Part shown: positions 25,115 to 34,597 of the stretch, piece by piece
Layout of the letters: each line of letters begins with the position of its first letter
Position numbering within the stretch: position 1 is the stretch's first letter
Source of the DNA: Phenylobacterium koreense
GTDB lineage: Bacteria > Pseudomonadota > Alphaproteobacteria > Caulobacterales > Caulobacteraceae
Assembly: GCF_040545335.1 (NCBI RefSeq)
Contig: NZ_JBEPLU010000002.1
Location: 558,001 to 622,000, forward strand
Reading direction: 5' to 3'
DNA length: 64,000 bases
Program-made: the position numbers and the translations under genes
The notes under the pieces: model-generated
Seen by the model: the letters and a program-made list of their open reading frames with translations, nothing else
The model's database searches: none
What the model was told of the DNA's origin: nothing

Positions 25115-27091
25115 TCAGGCGAACTCCAGCAGCACCTCATCGGCTGCGACGCTGTCGCCGGCCTTCGGACCGACGGACTTCACGACCCCATCGCGCTCGG
25201 CGCGGATGATGTTCTGCATCTTCATCGCCTCGACCACCGCCACGGCCTGGCCGGCCTGGACCGACTGTCCGGGCTCGACGTCGATGCTGACCACGAGGCC
25301 CGGCATCGGCGAGATGATCAACTTGGAGGTGTCTGCGGCCTTCTTGGGCGGCAGCTTCTCGTGCAGCTCGGCGGACCGGGGCGTCAGGACCAGCACGTGC
25401 AGGGTCGTGGCGCGATGGCGGATGACGAAGCCCTCGGCCGCCGGCTTCACCGAGGCGGTGAAGGGCTTGCCGTCGAGGGCGCCGCGGAAGAGCGGCAGGC
25501 CGGGCCGCCAGTCGACGTCGGTGAGGGTGACGGCGCGGTCGCCTTCGAAGGTGACCTGGAAGGCGTCGCCGCCGTTCGAAAGGCGCACGCGGCGGCGGTC
25601 ATGGCCGGCGACCACCACCCACTCGTCACGCAGGAGCTCGGGCGCGGCGCGGGCGGTCAGGCGGCGGTGCATGGCGCAGGCCACCGCCGCCAGCAGATCG
25701 CGCTGGGAGTCGGTGGGCGGGACGCCGATGAAGCCCTCAGGGAACTCGTCCTTGATGTAGTTGGTGGAGAGCGCGCCGCTGCGGAAGCGTTCCTGGTCCA
25801 TCACCGCGGCGAGGAACGGGATGTTGTGGCCCAGTCCCTCGATGTGGAAATCCTCCAGCGCCCGGCCCATGGCGTCGATGGCGGCCGTGCGATCAGGCCC
25901 CCAGGTGGAGAGCTTGGAGATCATCGGGTCGTAGAACATCGATATTTCGTCGCCCTCGCGGACGCCGGCGTCGTTGCGGACCTTGGTCTTGCCGAACTCG
26001 CCCTCCTCCGGCGGCGCGTAGCGGACCAGTCGGCCGATGGAGGGCAGGAAGCCGCGGTAGGGGTCTTCTGCGTAGATGCGGCTCTCGATGGCCCAGCCGT
26101 TGATCGAGAGGCCATCCTGACCGAAGGCGAGCTTTTCGCCATAGGCCGAGCGGATCATCTGCTCGACCAGGTCGACGCCGGTGATCATCTCGGTGACCGG
26201 ATGCTCCACCTGCAGGCGGGTGTTCATCTCCAGGAAGAAGAAGCTGCGATCCTGGCCGGCGACGAACTCGACGGTGCCGGCGCTGTCGTAGCCGACGGCC
26301 TGGGCGAGAGCCACGGCCTGGGCGCCCATGGCCGCGCGGGTCGCCTCGTCGAGCAGCGGGGACGGCGCCTCCTCGATGACCTTCTGGTTACGGCGCTGGA
26401 TGGAGCATTCGCGCTCGAAGAGGTGCACGACATTGCCGTGCTTGTCGCCGAGCACCTGGATCTCGACGTGGCGCGGGCTCTCGATGAACTTCTCGATGAA
26501 GATGCGGTCGTCGCCGAAGCTGGCCTTGGCCTCGGCTCGGACGGCGGGGAAGCCTTCCTCGACGTCCTGGGGCTTCCAGGCGACGCGGATGCCCTTGCCG
26601 CCGCCGCCGGCGGAGGCCTTGATCATCACCGGATAGCCGATGTCGGCGGCGATCTTCAGGGCGTGGGCGGCGTCGTCGATCTCGCCCACGTGGCCGGGCA
26701 CGGTCGAGACCCCGGCCTTGGCGGCGAACTTCTTGCTCTCGATCTTGTCGCCCATGGCCTCGATGGCCTTGGGGTTCGGGCCGATGAAGACGATCCCCTC
26801 GTCGGCCAGCCGCTTGGCGAAGCCCGCGTTCTCCGAGAGGAAGCCGAAGCCCGGGTGGACCGCCTCGGCGCCGGTCTGCTTGCAGGCGGCGACGATCTTG
26901 TCGGCGACAAGATAGCTCTCCGAGGCCGGCGCGCCGCCGATGAAGACGCTCTCGTCGGCCATCTCCACGGCCATGGAGTCGGCGTCGGCCTCCGAATAGA
27001 CCACCACCGTCGCGATGCCGAGACGGCGGCAGGTCTTGATGATCCGGACGGCGATTTCGCCCCGGTTGGCGATGAGAATCTTCGAAAACAT
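25115..27091 (-). CDS. pccA: Propionyl-CoA carboxylase alpha subunit (biotin carboxylase/BCCP)
   Basis: A 658-residue acyl-CoA carboxylase alpha chain. It opens with the biotin carboxylase domain FSKILIANRGEIAVRIIKTCRRLG, then the ATP-grasp KASAGGGGKGIRVAW and EMNTRLQVEHPVTE. A linker (BT) domain of the PCC type follows, and the biotinyl domain ends the protein with EAMKMQN, lysine at 624. Length and linker fit propionyl- rather than acetyl-CoA carboxylase. The partner beta subunit is 2.7 kb away on the same strand. No methylmalonyl-CoA mutase gene is seen here. Confidence 0.92.
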   Translation of the reverse strand: MFSKILIANRGEIAVRIIKTCRRLGIATVVVYSEADADSMAVEMADESVFIGGAPASESYLVADKIVAACKQTGAEAVHPGFGFLSENAGFAKRLADEGIVFIGPNPKAIEAMGDKIESKKFAAKAGVSTVPGHVGEIDDAAHALKIAADIGYPVMIKASAGGGGKGIRVAWKPQDVEEGFPAVRAEAKASFGDDRIFIEKFIESPRHVEIQVLGDKHGNVVHLFERECSIQRRNQKVIEEAPSPLLDEATRAAMGAQAVALAQAVGYDSAGTVEFVAGQDRSFFFLEMNTRLQVEHPVTEMITGVDLVEQMIRSAYGEKLAFGQDGLSINGWAIESRIYAEDPYRGFLPSIGRLVRYAPPEEGEFGKTKVRNDAGVREGDEISMFYDPMISKLSTWGPDRTAAIDAMGRALEDFHIEGLGHNIPFLAAVMDQERFRSGALSTNYIKDEFPEGFIGVPPTDSQRDLLAAVACAMHRRLTARAAPELLRDEWVVVAGHDRRRVRLSNGGDAFQVTFEGDRAVTLTDVDWRPGLPLFRGALDGKPFTASVKPAAEGFVIRHRATTLHVLVLTPRSAELHEKLPPKKAADTSKLIISPMPGLVVSIDVEPGQSVQAGQAVAVVEAMKMQNIIRAERDGVVKSVGPKAGDSVAADEVLLEFA

Positions 27092-27097
27092 TGAACC

Positions 27098-27418
27098 CTA
27101 GCGCAGCTTGACGGCGGTTCCGGCGGCGGTGACCATCAGCATCCCGTTGTCGGCCCCGAGGCTTTCGTAGTCGAGATCGACCCCGACCACGGCGTCGGCG
27201 CCGAGCTTTGCAGCCTCGTCGCACATTTCGCGCAGAGCGATGTCGCGGGCCTCGCGCAGGGCCTTTTCGTAGCCCCCGGCGCGGCCGCCGATGATGTTGG
27301 TGATGCCGGCGAAGAGGTCGCGGAAGATATGAGCGCCGATGATCGCCTCGCCGCTGACCACGCCCACCGTCTGCGAGATTTCGCGTTCGGCGATGTATGG
27401 CGTCGTGCTGGTGATCAT
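27098..27418 (-). CDS. YbjQ family protein (heavy-metal-binding domain, UPF0145)
   Basis: A 106-residue protein of the YbjQ family, a pentameric small fold. The family pattern is complete: [43 protein letters not shown] and [20 protein letters not shown]. Its role is unknown despite the name. Only six bases separate it from pccA downstream, so it leads a two-gene unit. Confidence 0.9.
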   Translation of the reverse strand: MITSTTPYIAEREISQTVGVVSGEAIIGAHIFRDLFAGITNIIGGRAGGYEKALREARDIALREMCDEAAKLGADAVVGVDLDYESLGADNGMLMVTAAGTAVKLR

Positions 27419-27477
27419 GCTCTCATCCTCCAGGGGCGCACTTTCGAAAAGACCATGAGGACCTTAGATTGGAGCCC

Positions 27478-27966
27478 ATGAGCACGCCAGCCGCCTCCCC
27501 TTCCGGATTCGACCTGACACCGCCGGACGCGGCGGAACGCAAGCGCCTGGAAGCAGGCCTTTCGCAAGAAGAGGCGGACGTCCTGCTGCGCCACGGAACC
27601 GAGGCCCCGTTCTGCGGCGGCCTGCTCGATAACAAGGAGGATGGGGTCTACTGCTGCCGCCTCTGCGGGCTGCCGCTGTTCCGCGCCAAGACCAAGTTCG
27701 AAAGCGGCACCGGCTGGCCCAGCTTCTTCGCGCCTTTCGACGAGGCGCATGTGGTCGGCGTGCGCGACGTCAGCCACGGCATGGTCCGCATCGAAACCCG
27801 CTGCGCTCGCTGCGACAGCCATCAAGGCCACGTGTTCCCTGACGGCCCGCCGCCGACGCGGCTGCGCTACTGCATCAACTCGGTGTCGCTGGAGTTCGTG
27901 CAGAACGGCCAGCCGCTACGCGATCCCCTAGGCCGCGGCGATCAGGCGGCCTTGGCGACCGCCTAG
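27478..27966 (+). CDS. msrB: Peptide-methionine (R)-S-oxide reductase MsrB
   Basis: A 162-residue MsrB that reduces methionine-R-sulfoxide in proteins. Zinc ligands are the paired CRLCG and CARCDSHQGHVF motifs; the core SGTGWPSFFAPFDEAH is typical, and the catalytic Cys is in LRYCINSVSLEF. An upstream ATG at 27469 would add three residues. Divergent from ybjQ. The stop shares CTAG with the stop of the convergent APH(6)-like gene. Confidence 0.96.
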   Translation: MSTPAASPSGFDLTPPDAAERKRLEAGLSQEEADVLLRHGTEAPFCGGLLDNKEDGVYCCRLCGLPLFRAKTKFESGTGWPSFFAPFDEAHVVGVRDVSHGMVRIETRCARCDSHQGHVFPDGPPPTRLRYCINSVSLEFVQNGQPLRDPLGRGDQAALATA

Positions 27967-28775
27967 GTTTTCAAGGCCGCGGCGGCGAGTTCGACGATGG
28001 AGAGGTCGAACCTCGCCGGGTCGTCTTCGAGGAACCAGGCGGCGGAAAGCCCGCTGTAGGCCAGGATCCACATGAGCAGGCGCCGCGGCTCGATGCCGGC
28101 GCGCTGCGAGACCAACGTCAGATAACGGTCGAGGCGTCCTGGCTGCAAGGCGTTCGCCAGGTCGGGATTGCAGAAGGGGTTGGCGTAGTCGTAGCCGCGC
28201 TCGCCGATCACCGACTTCGGGTCGATGGCGAGCCATCCCCGCGGACCGAAATCGAGGACATTGGCGTGATGCATGTCCCCGTGCAGGGGAACGACGTCGC
28301 GCGGTTCGGCCAGCAGCGCCTGCGCGGCCCTGTTCGCCTCCAGCAGCACGCCGCCGCGTGCTGAAGCGGCCGGTTCCAGGGCGCGGAACCAGACGTCCAG
28401 CGGGACCAGGCTCGGCGGCGGCGGACGGCTCCTGGGCTGGTGCAGCACCTCGAGCGCCTCGCAGATGATCAGGGTCGCCGCGTCGTCCTGGCCGCGCCTG
28501 GACATCTCCGCGAGGGAGCCGGTTCCCGTGGCGCGCTCCAAGAGCAGCGCCTCGCCATCACGGGCGAGCACCTGGGCGGCGCCCTTCCCGCCCCACCATT
28601 CCATGAGCGCGCCGCCGGCCAGCTCCTCCGGCGCGGAACTGAGCTTGAGCATGGCGGCGAGCCCGCCCTGCCGAACCGGCAGCAACCGGCTATCGGTGTA
28701 TTCGGTGGTGAAGGCTTCGCCGTCGGGGACCAGTCCCCAAAGGTCGAGCCAAGGCTGGAAGCGCTCCCCCGTCAT
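27963..28775 (-). CDS. APH(6)/hydroxyurea-type aminoglycoside phosphotransferase family protein
   Basis: A 270-residue kinase-fold protein related to streptomycin 6-kinases (APH_6_hur). Motifs: LKLSSAPEELAGGALMEWWGGKGAA at the N-lobe, VPLHGDMHHANVLDFGPRGWLAIDPKSVIGERGYDYAN at the active site, where HGDMHHANVL holds the catalytic Asp. Chromosomal members are common in environmental bacteria, and resistance is not proven by sequence. ATG at 28775 is preferred to a TTG three codons earlier. It converges on msrB with a shared CTAG. Confidence 0.82.
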   Translation of the reverse strand: MTGERFQPWLDLWGLVPDGEAFTTEYTDSRLLPVRQGGLAAMLKLSSAPEELAGGALMEWWGGKGAAQVLARDGEALLLERATGTGSLAEMSRRGQDDAATLIICEALEVLHQPRSRPPPPSLVPLDVWFRALEPAASARGGVLLEANRAAQALLAEPRDVVPLHGDMHHANVLDFGPRGWLAIDPKSVIGERGYDYANPFCNPDLANALQPGRLDRYLTLVSQRAGIEPRRLLMWILAYSGLSAAWFLEDDPARFDLSIVELAAAALKT

Positions 28776-28821
28776 GCAAGGCAATCTAGGCGCCGAGCAT
28801 CACGGGGGAAGCCTCTCTCCT

Positions 28822-29691
28822 CTAATTCGTCCGGCCGCGCGCCGGTGGAGCGCCCTCGGTGGCGATGCGCTCGGCGTTGGCGCTGTCGCCAAAGCCGACG
28901 CCTGAGCCGGTGATCGGATCGGGCCGGCGGACGCGGAGGTTGTTCTGGACATGACTGATGCCGGACATGTCCTCGATCAGGCGTTCGGCCCGATGCTTGG
29001 ATTCGCGTTCCGGCACGGCGCCGGAGAGCGTCACCTCGCCGTTCGAGACGGCGACGCTGATGGCGCTGGCGTCGAGCCACGGGTCCTCGGTGAGCCGCTC
29101 GTGGACGTCCTCGCTGATACGCTCGTCAGTGCGCTTGTAGCCGCTGGGCCCGCGACCGCGATGCTGGCCGCGGTCGTCCTCGCCGAACCAGGAGGCGACA
29201 CGATCAGAGGCCCGTTCCCAGAAGCCGCGACGTTCGTCCTCGTAGTGGCCGCGGTGGTCGCCATGATGCTCGCCATAGGCCACCCGATAGGCCCGCTCAT
29301 CGTCGCGCCAGCGGTCGCCGTAACGATCCGGATCATAGCCGCCTGCGTAGCGGCTCATGGGCTGGGCGCCGCCGCGGGTGATCGAGTAGGGCGCGTACTC
29401 TTCGCGATAGAGGCGCTCGCGCCCGGTGTCGCCGTAGAACCGGCCGCCGCGCGGGTCGGTGTCGTAGCTGTAGTTACGCCCCCCATAGCGTGAGCCGGTG
29501 TAGTCCATGCCGGTCTCGCGCTCTCCGAAGGTCCGGCCGCGGTCATAGTCGCGCGGCTGGAAGCTGCGTTCGTCGCGATCATAGCCGCGCTCGTAGCGAT
29601 CGTCGGAAGCGTAGCGCCGGTAGCGGTGAGGTCCGCGCTCGCGGCCTTGGCGGTCAAGCTCCTCGCGCTCGTCCATCCACCTGTCGGCCAT
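28822..29691 (-). CDS. BON domain protein with disordered Arg/Asp/Tyr-rich head
   Basis: A 289-residue protein in two parts. Residues 1-170 are strongly polyampholytic (Arg, Asp, Tyr, Gly, Glu), with near-repeats such as YERGYDRDERS and YDRGRTFGERE, and look disordered. After RASDRVASWFGEDDRG comes RGRGPSGYKRTDERISEDVHERLTEDPWLDASAISVAVSNGEVTLSGAVPE, which is the BON fold (about 188-262). BON domains bind phospholipids or stabilise envelopes, but there is no signal peptide. The ATG at 29691 starts the polyampholytic region; longer starts are poor. Confidence 0.85.
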   Translation of the reverse strand: MADRWMDEREELDRQGRERGPHRYRRYASDDRYERGYDRDERSFQPRDYDRGRTFGERETGMDYTGSRYGGRNYSYDTDPRGGRFYGDTGRERLYREEYAPYSITRGGAQPMSRYAGGYDPDRYGDRWRDDERAYRVAYGEHHGDHRGHYEDERRGFWERASDRVASWFGEDDRGQHRGRGPSGYKRTDERISEDVHERLTEDPWLDASAISVAVSNGEVTLSGAVPERESKHRAERLIEDMSGISHVQNNLRVRRPDPITGSGVGFGDSANAERIATEGAPPARGRTN

Positions 29692-29785
29692 GGCTGTTCT
29701 CCCTGTAATCATCGTTCGTCTTGCGAGCGACAACGAAGGGGTGACGGCGAGGGTTCCGAACTGGCGACAGCCCGCTCAGGCCAAG

Positions 29786-31318
29786 CTAGAGCGGGATATT
29801 GTCGTGCTTTTTCCAGGGATTGCTGAGCTGCTTGCCACGCAGGTTCTTCAGCGCCCGGGCGATCCGCCGCCGGGTCGAATGCGGCATGATCACATCGTCG
29901 ATATAGCCGCGGGCGGCGGCGACGAACGGATTGGCGAAGCGGTCCTTGTACTCGGCTTCGCGGGCGGCGATGGCGTCGGGATCGCCGATCTCGGAGCGGA
30001 AGATGATCTCCACCGCGCCCTTGGAGCCCATGACCGCGATCTCGGCCGACGGCCAGGCATAGTTCACGTCGCCGCGGATGTGCTTGGAGCTCATCACGTC
30101 ATAGGCGCCGCCATAGGCCTTGCGGGTGATGAGAGTCACCTTCGGCACGGTGGCCTCGGCATAGGCGAACAGCAGCTTGGCGCCGTGGCGGATCAGGGCG
30201 CCCTGCTCCTGCTTGGTGCCCGGCATGAAGCCCGGAACGTCGACGAAGGTCACCAGCGGGATTTCGAAGGCGTCGCAGAACCGGACGAAGCGCGCAGCCT
30301 TGCGGCTGGAATCGATGTCGAGAACGCCGGCCAGCACCTGCGGCTGGTTGGCGACGACGCCGACCGTGGCGCCTTCGATGCGCCCGAAGCCGCAGATGAT
30401 GTTCTTGGCGTAGTCCGGTGAAACTTCGAAGAAATCGGCCTCATCCACAACCTTCAGGATCAGCTCCTTCATGTCGTAGGGCTTGTTCGGATTGGTCGGG
30501 ACCAGGGTGTCCAGCGACGCCTCGGCGCGCTCAGGAGAGTCGTAGCTTTCCCGGATGGGCGGCTTCTCGCGATTGGACAGCGGCAGGAAATCGATGAGGC
30601 GGCGGACCTGGGTCAGCGCCTCGAGGTCGTTCTCGAAGGCGCCGTCGGCGACGCCGGACTTCAGGGCGTGAACCCGATAGCCGCCCAGCTCCTCGTGGGT
30701 GACTTCCTCATGGGTGACCGTCTTCACCACGTCCGGGCCGGTCACGTACATGTAGCTGGTGTCCTTCACCATGAAGATGAAGTCGGTGATCGCGGGCGAA
30801 TATACGTCGCCGCCGGCGCAGGGGCCCATGATCACGCTGATCTGGGGGATGACGCCGCTGGCCAGGGTGTTCTGCAGGAAGATGTCGGCATAGCCGGCCA
30901 GGCCGTCCACGCCCTCCTGAATGCGGGCGCCGCCGGCGTCGAACAGGCCGATGATCGGCGCGCCGACCTTGAGCGCCTGCTCCTGCACCTTGACGATCTT
31001 GCGAGCGTGCGCGTTAGAGAGCGAGCCGCCGAAGACCGTGAAATCCTTAGAGAACACGAACACCAGGCGGCCGTTGATCTTGCCCCAGCCGGTCACCACC
31101 CCATCGCCCGGCACCTTGTTGTCGGCCATGCCGAAGTCGGTGGCGCGGTGCTCGACGAACATATCGAACTCCTCGAAGGAGCCTTCATCGAGCAGCAGGT
31201 CGAGCCGCTCGCGCGCCGTCAGCTTGCCCTTGCCGTGCTGGTTCTGGATCCGGCGCTGGCCGCCGCCCTGGCGGGCCTCTTCCCGACGCTTCTCAAGCTC
31301 TTCAAGGATATGCTTCAT
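29786..31318 (-). CDS. pccB: Propionyl-CoA carboxylase beta subunit
   Basis: A 510-residue carboxyltransferase that transfers the carboxyl from biotin to propionyl-CoA. It begins [20 protein letters not shown] and contains [41 protein letters not shown] (oxyanion region), and the second crotonase half [29 protein letters not shown]. The length equals that of characterised PccB. The frame is open further upstream but lacks family similarity; ATG 31318 is used. It is separated from pccA by ybjQ, msrB, an APH-like gene and the BON gene. Confidence 0.95.
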   Translation of the reverse strand: MKHILEELEKRREEARQGGGQRRIQNQHGKGKLTARERLDLLLDEGSFEEFDMFVEHRATDFGMADNKVPGDGVVTGWGKINGRLVFVFSKDFTVFGGSLSNAHARKIVKVQEQALKVGAPIIGLFDAGGARIQEGVDGLAGYADIFLQNTLASGVIPQISVIMGPCAGGDVYSPAITDFIFMVKDTSYMYVTGPDVVKTVTHEEVTHEELGGYRVHALKSGVADGAFENDLEALTQVRRLIDFLPLSNREKPPIRESYDSPERAEASLDTLVPTNPNKPYDMKELILKVVDEADFFEVSPDYAKNIICGFGRIEGATVGVVANQPQVLAGVLDIDSSRKAARFVRFCDAFEIPLVTFVDVPGFMPGTKQEQGALIRHGAKLLFAYAEATVPKVTLITRKAYGGAYDVMSSKHIRGDVNYAWPSAEIAVMGSKGAVEIIFRSEIGDPDAIAAREAEYKDRFANPFVAAARGYIDDVIMPHSTRRRIARALKNLRGKQLSNPWKKHDNIPL

Positions 31319-31398
31319 GCCCGGCTCCACTCCGAAGCTCGAAGGGGTAGTCGGACGGTTCCCCCCTGGCAACATTCCCGCCGCGTCAGGTCTCGCAG

Positions 31399-32124
31399 CT
31401 AGGCGAGCGCCTTGAACCAGGCTTCGAGCATCTGCGCTTCGGCCAACAGGCGCGCCGTGCGCTCGGCCGCCTCCTCGTCCACGCCCCACTTTTCTTCCTG
31501 ATAGGCCTCGTCGATACGCGAGAGGGTCCAGGCCTCCTCGCCGTTCACCCAACCGCGCTGGAGCGCGAAGGCGAGAACCGCCGAGCCGAACAGGGCCGTG
31601 CCGAAGGCGACGCCCGTCAGGGCGAAGTCGTCGAGCGCCTGCGCCAGGCCCTTCACCTTGGCGAGGGTGTCTTCGGGCTGTTCGGTGTGGATGATGCCGG
31701 TGGCGCGCTTGAAGACCAGGGCCAGCTCGTGTTCGGCCCGGCGCAGCACAGGCTCCCAGGCGGCGACCTGGCGCTCGTAGAGGCTGTCGCCTCTTTCGGA
31801 GAAATAGCAGAGCAGGTCGGAGGCCGCGTATTGCGCGACCTGGGCGGCGGTCGCGTCCCTGGCCTGGGGAACGGCCTCAGTGGCGGTGAAGGCCAGGCGG
31901 GTGACGTGCATGGCCGCGACCTCGATGTGCTCGCCCTGGGCCTTCCATTCGGCGGCGACCAGTTCGGCCAGGGCGCGGGTCGGAACCGAAAGCTTGCCGC
32001 CCTTGGGAGAGCGCACGTTGCGTCCATCGAGCTTGACCGCAAAGCCGCCGTCCTCGGCCACCACCGCGACGTCCTTGTAGAACCGCCTGGGCTTTTCGCC
32101 GGGTTCGATGAAGCCTTTCTGCAC
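31399..32124 (-). CDS. ATP12 family chaperone protein
   Basis: A 241-residue protein of the ATP12 family, known in mitochondria as an assembly chaperone for the F1-ATPase alpha subunit and common in Alphaproteobacteria. It opens [18 protein letters not shown], followed by [33 protein letters not shown], which is diagnostic, and ends [19 protein letters not shown]. The start is GTG at 32124 with AAGGAGG five bases upstream; a longer in-frame ATG at 32211 would run through the divergent gene's start region and is not favoured. Confidence 0.92.
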   Translation of the reverse strand: MQKGFIEPGEKPRRFYKDVAVVAEDGGFAVKLDGRNVRSPKGGKLSVPTRALAELVAAEWKAQGEHIEVAAMHVTRLAFTATEAVPQARDATAAQVAQYAASDLLCYFSERGDSLYERQVAAWEPVLRRAEHELALVFKRATGIIHTEQPEDTLAKVKGLAQALDDFALTGVAFGTALFGSAVLAFALQRGWVNGEEAWTLSRIDEAYQEEKWGVDEEAAERTARLLAEAQMLEAWFKALA

Positions 32125-32221
32125 ACTCGCCTCCTTGCGCCGCGAAACACTGCGCGAGGGCGTGGAAATGACCGCCCGGGACGCGTTGCGCAAGCACCAC
32201 TGCACCGGCATCCTTCACCCG

Positions 32222-33309
32222 ATGGCCGAAGACCTGCTTACCCCGCGCGACCTGAACCGCATCCTGCTGGCGAGGCAGATGCTGCTGGAGCGGGCGGAAC
32301 TGGCGCCCGTGGAGGCGCTGGAGCAGTTGTTCGCGGTCCAGGCGCAGTTGCCGCGCGCGCCGTTCCTCGGGCTGTGGGCGCGGCTGAAGGGCTTCTCCAA
32401 GGCCGACCTGCGCAAGGCCATCGAGGAGCGCAAGGTCGTGCGCTCGACCCTGATGCGCGGGACCCTACACCTGGCCGCCAGCGGCGACGTGCTGACCTTC
32501 CGCACGACGATCATGCCGCCTCGCGACGTCACCCTGCCGGGAAGCGTGAGGCCGACGCCCGAGCTGCTGGACAAGGTGCTGTCCATCGGGCGCCAGCACT
32601 TCGCCGAGACGCCACAGGACTTCGAGAGCATCCGCCAAGTGCTGGAGGCCGAGGGTGTCGAGCCGGTCCGCCCCCTCGCCTACGCCGTGCGGATATTCCT
32701 GCCGCTGGTCCAGGCGGCCGCCGAGACCGAGTTTGGCCACGAGCCGGGCGGGCGTTTCGTGATGGCGAAGGCCTGGCTGGGCGAGGACGAACAAGCCGAG
32801 CCGCAGGCCGCGGCTCTGGCGCGGCGCTATCTGGCGTCCCACGGCCCGGCGCTGCCCGCCGACTTCGCAGCGTGGTCGGGGTTGAAGGGCGCCGCCGCGA
32901 CCTTTGAGGCGCTGGGCGACGATCTGGTGAGGTTCAGGGATGGGGGGGCCGAACGCTCTACGACCTAAAGAACGCGCCGAGGCCGAGCGGCGAGACGCCT
33001 GCGCCGGTCCGGCTGCTGGCCGACTTCGACGGAGCGGTGCTCGGCCGAGCCGACCGGACCGGGATCATTCGGCCCGAACACACCAAGCTGATGGCCAGCA
33101 AGAACGGCCTGATCCCGGCCATGGTGCTGGTGGACGGCGTGGTGGCCGGAACCTGGCGGGTCGAGGTCAAGCGCAAGACCTGCGCTGTCGCTATTCGCCT
33201 GTTCGAGAAGGTCAGCGCGAAAGACCGCAAGGCGATCGAGGCCGAAGCGGCTTCGGTGGCGAAGTTCCTGGCGCCTGAAGCGGCCCTAGCGGTGACGTTC
33301 GGAGATTAG
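32222..33309 (+). pseudogene. Winged-helix DNA-binding protein (HTH_42), split by a 1-base frameshift
   Basis: The first frame reads MAEDLLTPRDLNRILLARQ through LVRFRD, then meets a stop at 32966. The downstream half continues in the next frame as GRTLYDLKNAPRPSGE, then DGAVLGRADRTGIIRPEHTK and VDGVVAGTWRVEVKRKT, ending with TAG at 33307-33309. The frames meet at a run of seven G (32942-32948); one more G restores 362 residues, normal for the HTH_42 (COG3214) family. Relatives act on DNA, one as an interstrand crosslink glycosylase. Whether this is a true mutation, a phase-variable tract or a sequencing error cannot be told from one sequence. Confidence 0.8.
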
Positions 33310-33342
33310 GCGAGGAAGCCTATCCAATCGTGCCGTCGCGAT

Positions 33343-33387
33343 TTTGGCTGCAAGCCAAAGACCGGGATCCATGAACACCGGATCCTG
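33343..33387. repeat. REP-like intergenic repeat, copy 2
   Basis: A hairpin TTTGGCT-gca-AGCCAAA (33343-33359) followed by ACCGGGATCCATGAACACCG and GATCCTGG. The CCATGAACACCGGATC phrase is the same as in the block at 22992-23128, and both sit next to a stem built from a reversed word. It lies in the gap between the frameshifted gene and the convergent rluC-like gene. Confidence 0.7.
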
Positions 33388-33455
33388 GCAAAGGCCCCAG
33401 CCGGGATGGCTGGAGGGTGGCTCGCCCCTCCCCGTGGATGGCCGGGACCAGGCCG

Positions 33456-34439
33456 CTAGCGCTTCTTGCGGGACTTGAAGGGTTCGGGGTCAGCTTCGTG
33501 CTCGTCGAAACCGAAGCGGTCGAAGCCTTCCTTCAGCTCCTTGCTGATGGGCGCCTCGAGGATCAGCACGCCGCGCGAAGGGTGCGGGATGGTCAAACGA
33601 CGGGCGTGGAGCTGCAGCTTGAGCTTGCCCGACAGTTCGGCGGAGGCGTCGGTCTTGTACTTTGGGTCGCCCAGGATCGGGTGGCCCATGGCCAGCATGT
33701 GGGCGCGAAGCTGGTGGGTGCGGCCGGTGTGCGGGCGCAGCGCCATCCAGGCGACCCGATGGGCGGCGCGGGAGACGGTGACAAACTCGGTCTCGGCCGG
33801 ATCGGCGTGCGGGTCCTTGGGATCGGCAGGCACGACCATCTCGCGGTCGCCGACGCCCTTTTTGGCCAGGTGCAGCTCCATCACCCCCTCGGACGGCTTG
33901 GGATTGCCAAGGACCAGGGCCCAATAGGTCTTCTCCGCCCGGCGGCGAGCGAAGGCGCCCGAGAGCTTGGCGGCGGCGCCGGGCGTCTTGCCCAGCACCA
34001 GAACGCCGGAGGTGTCGCGATCGAGCCGGTGGACGAGGCGCGGGCGCTCCAGCCCCTCCCCCCAGGCGCTGAGCAGGCGGTCGATGTGCTTGGTCGTCTT
34101 GGTGCCGCCCTGCACCGCGAGGCCCGAGGGCTTGTTGAGCACCAGGACTTCCTCGTCCTCATAGATCACCAGCGACTTGGCATAGGCGATGTCGCGCGGG
34201 TCGAGGCCGGGCTTCTCGCCGGCCTTGGGCGCATCGGGCAGCGGCGGGACGCGGACCATCTCGCCGGCAGAGAGGCGTTGCTCGGGCTTGGCGCGGGCGC
34301 CGTCGACGCGGATCTGGCCCGAACGGGCGAGCTTCTGGATCTGGATCTGCGACACGTGCGGCCAGCGTCGGCGGAACCAGCGGTCAAGGCGGACGCCGTC
34401 CTCACCCGGATCGACAGCGATGTTGCGGACCTCCCTCAC
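33456..34439 (-). CDS. RluA-family pseudouridine synthase with S4 domain (RluC-like)
   Basis: A 327-residue enzyme. An S4 RNA-binding domain (about 15-80: GVRLDRWFRRRWPHVSQIQIQKLARSGQIRVDG) precedes the catalytic domain with the RluA signature VHRLDRDTSGVLVLG holding the catalytic Asp, and ALRPHTGRTHQLRAHM. The S4 domain and overall layout match RluC, which modifies 23S rRNA U955, U2504 and U2580 in E. coli; the precise sites are unknown here. Ends in a basic SRKKR tail. Confidence 0.88.
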   Translation of the reverse strand: MREVRNIAVDPGEDGVRLDRWFRRRWPHVSQIQIQKLARSGQIRVDGARAKPEQRLSAGEMVRVPPLPDAPKAGEKPGLDPRDIAYAKSLVIYEDEEVLVLNKPSGLAVQGGTKTTKHIDRLLSAWGEGLERPRLVHRLDRDTSGVLVLGKTPGAAAKLSGAFARRRAEKTYWALVLGNPKPSEGVMELHLAKKGVGDREMVVPADPKDPHADPAETEFVTVSRAAHRVAWMALRPHTGRTHQLRAHMLAMGHPILGDPKYKTDASAELSGKLKLQLHARRLTIPHPSRGVLILEAPISKELKEGFDRFGFDEHEADPEPFKSRKKR

Positions 34440-34597
34440 GCGAACACCCTCCGCGCCGCCGACAGGCGGCCGACGCCCGCGGCGACCAACAGAACCTTAT
34501 CCATGGGCTCCTTATGCGCTGGTCAGCGCCCGGGACGCAAACGGTCGGTTAAGGCCGCTCGCGCATCTTCACCCTCCAGTCAGATTCGGATGCAGGC

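Noticed and set aside
27963..28775. Acquired streptomycin-resistance determinant
   Set aside because: Core-like composition, no mobile element and a housekeeping neighbourhood; function not provable by sequence.
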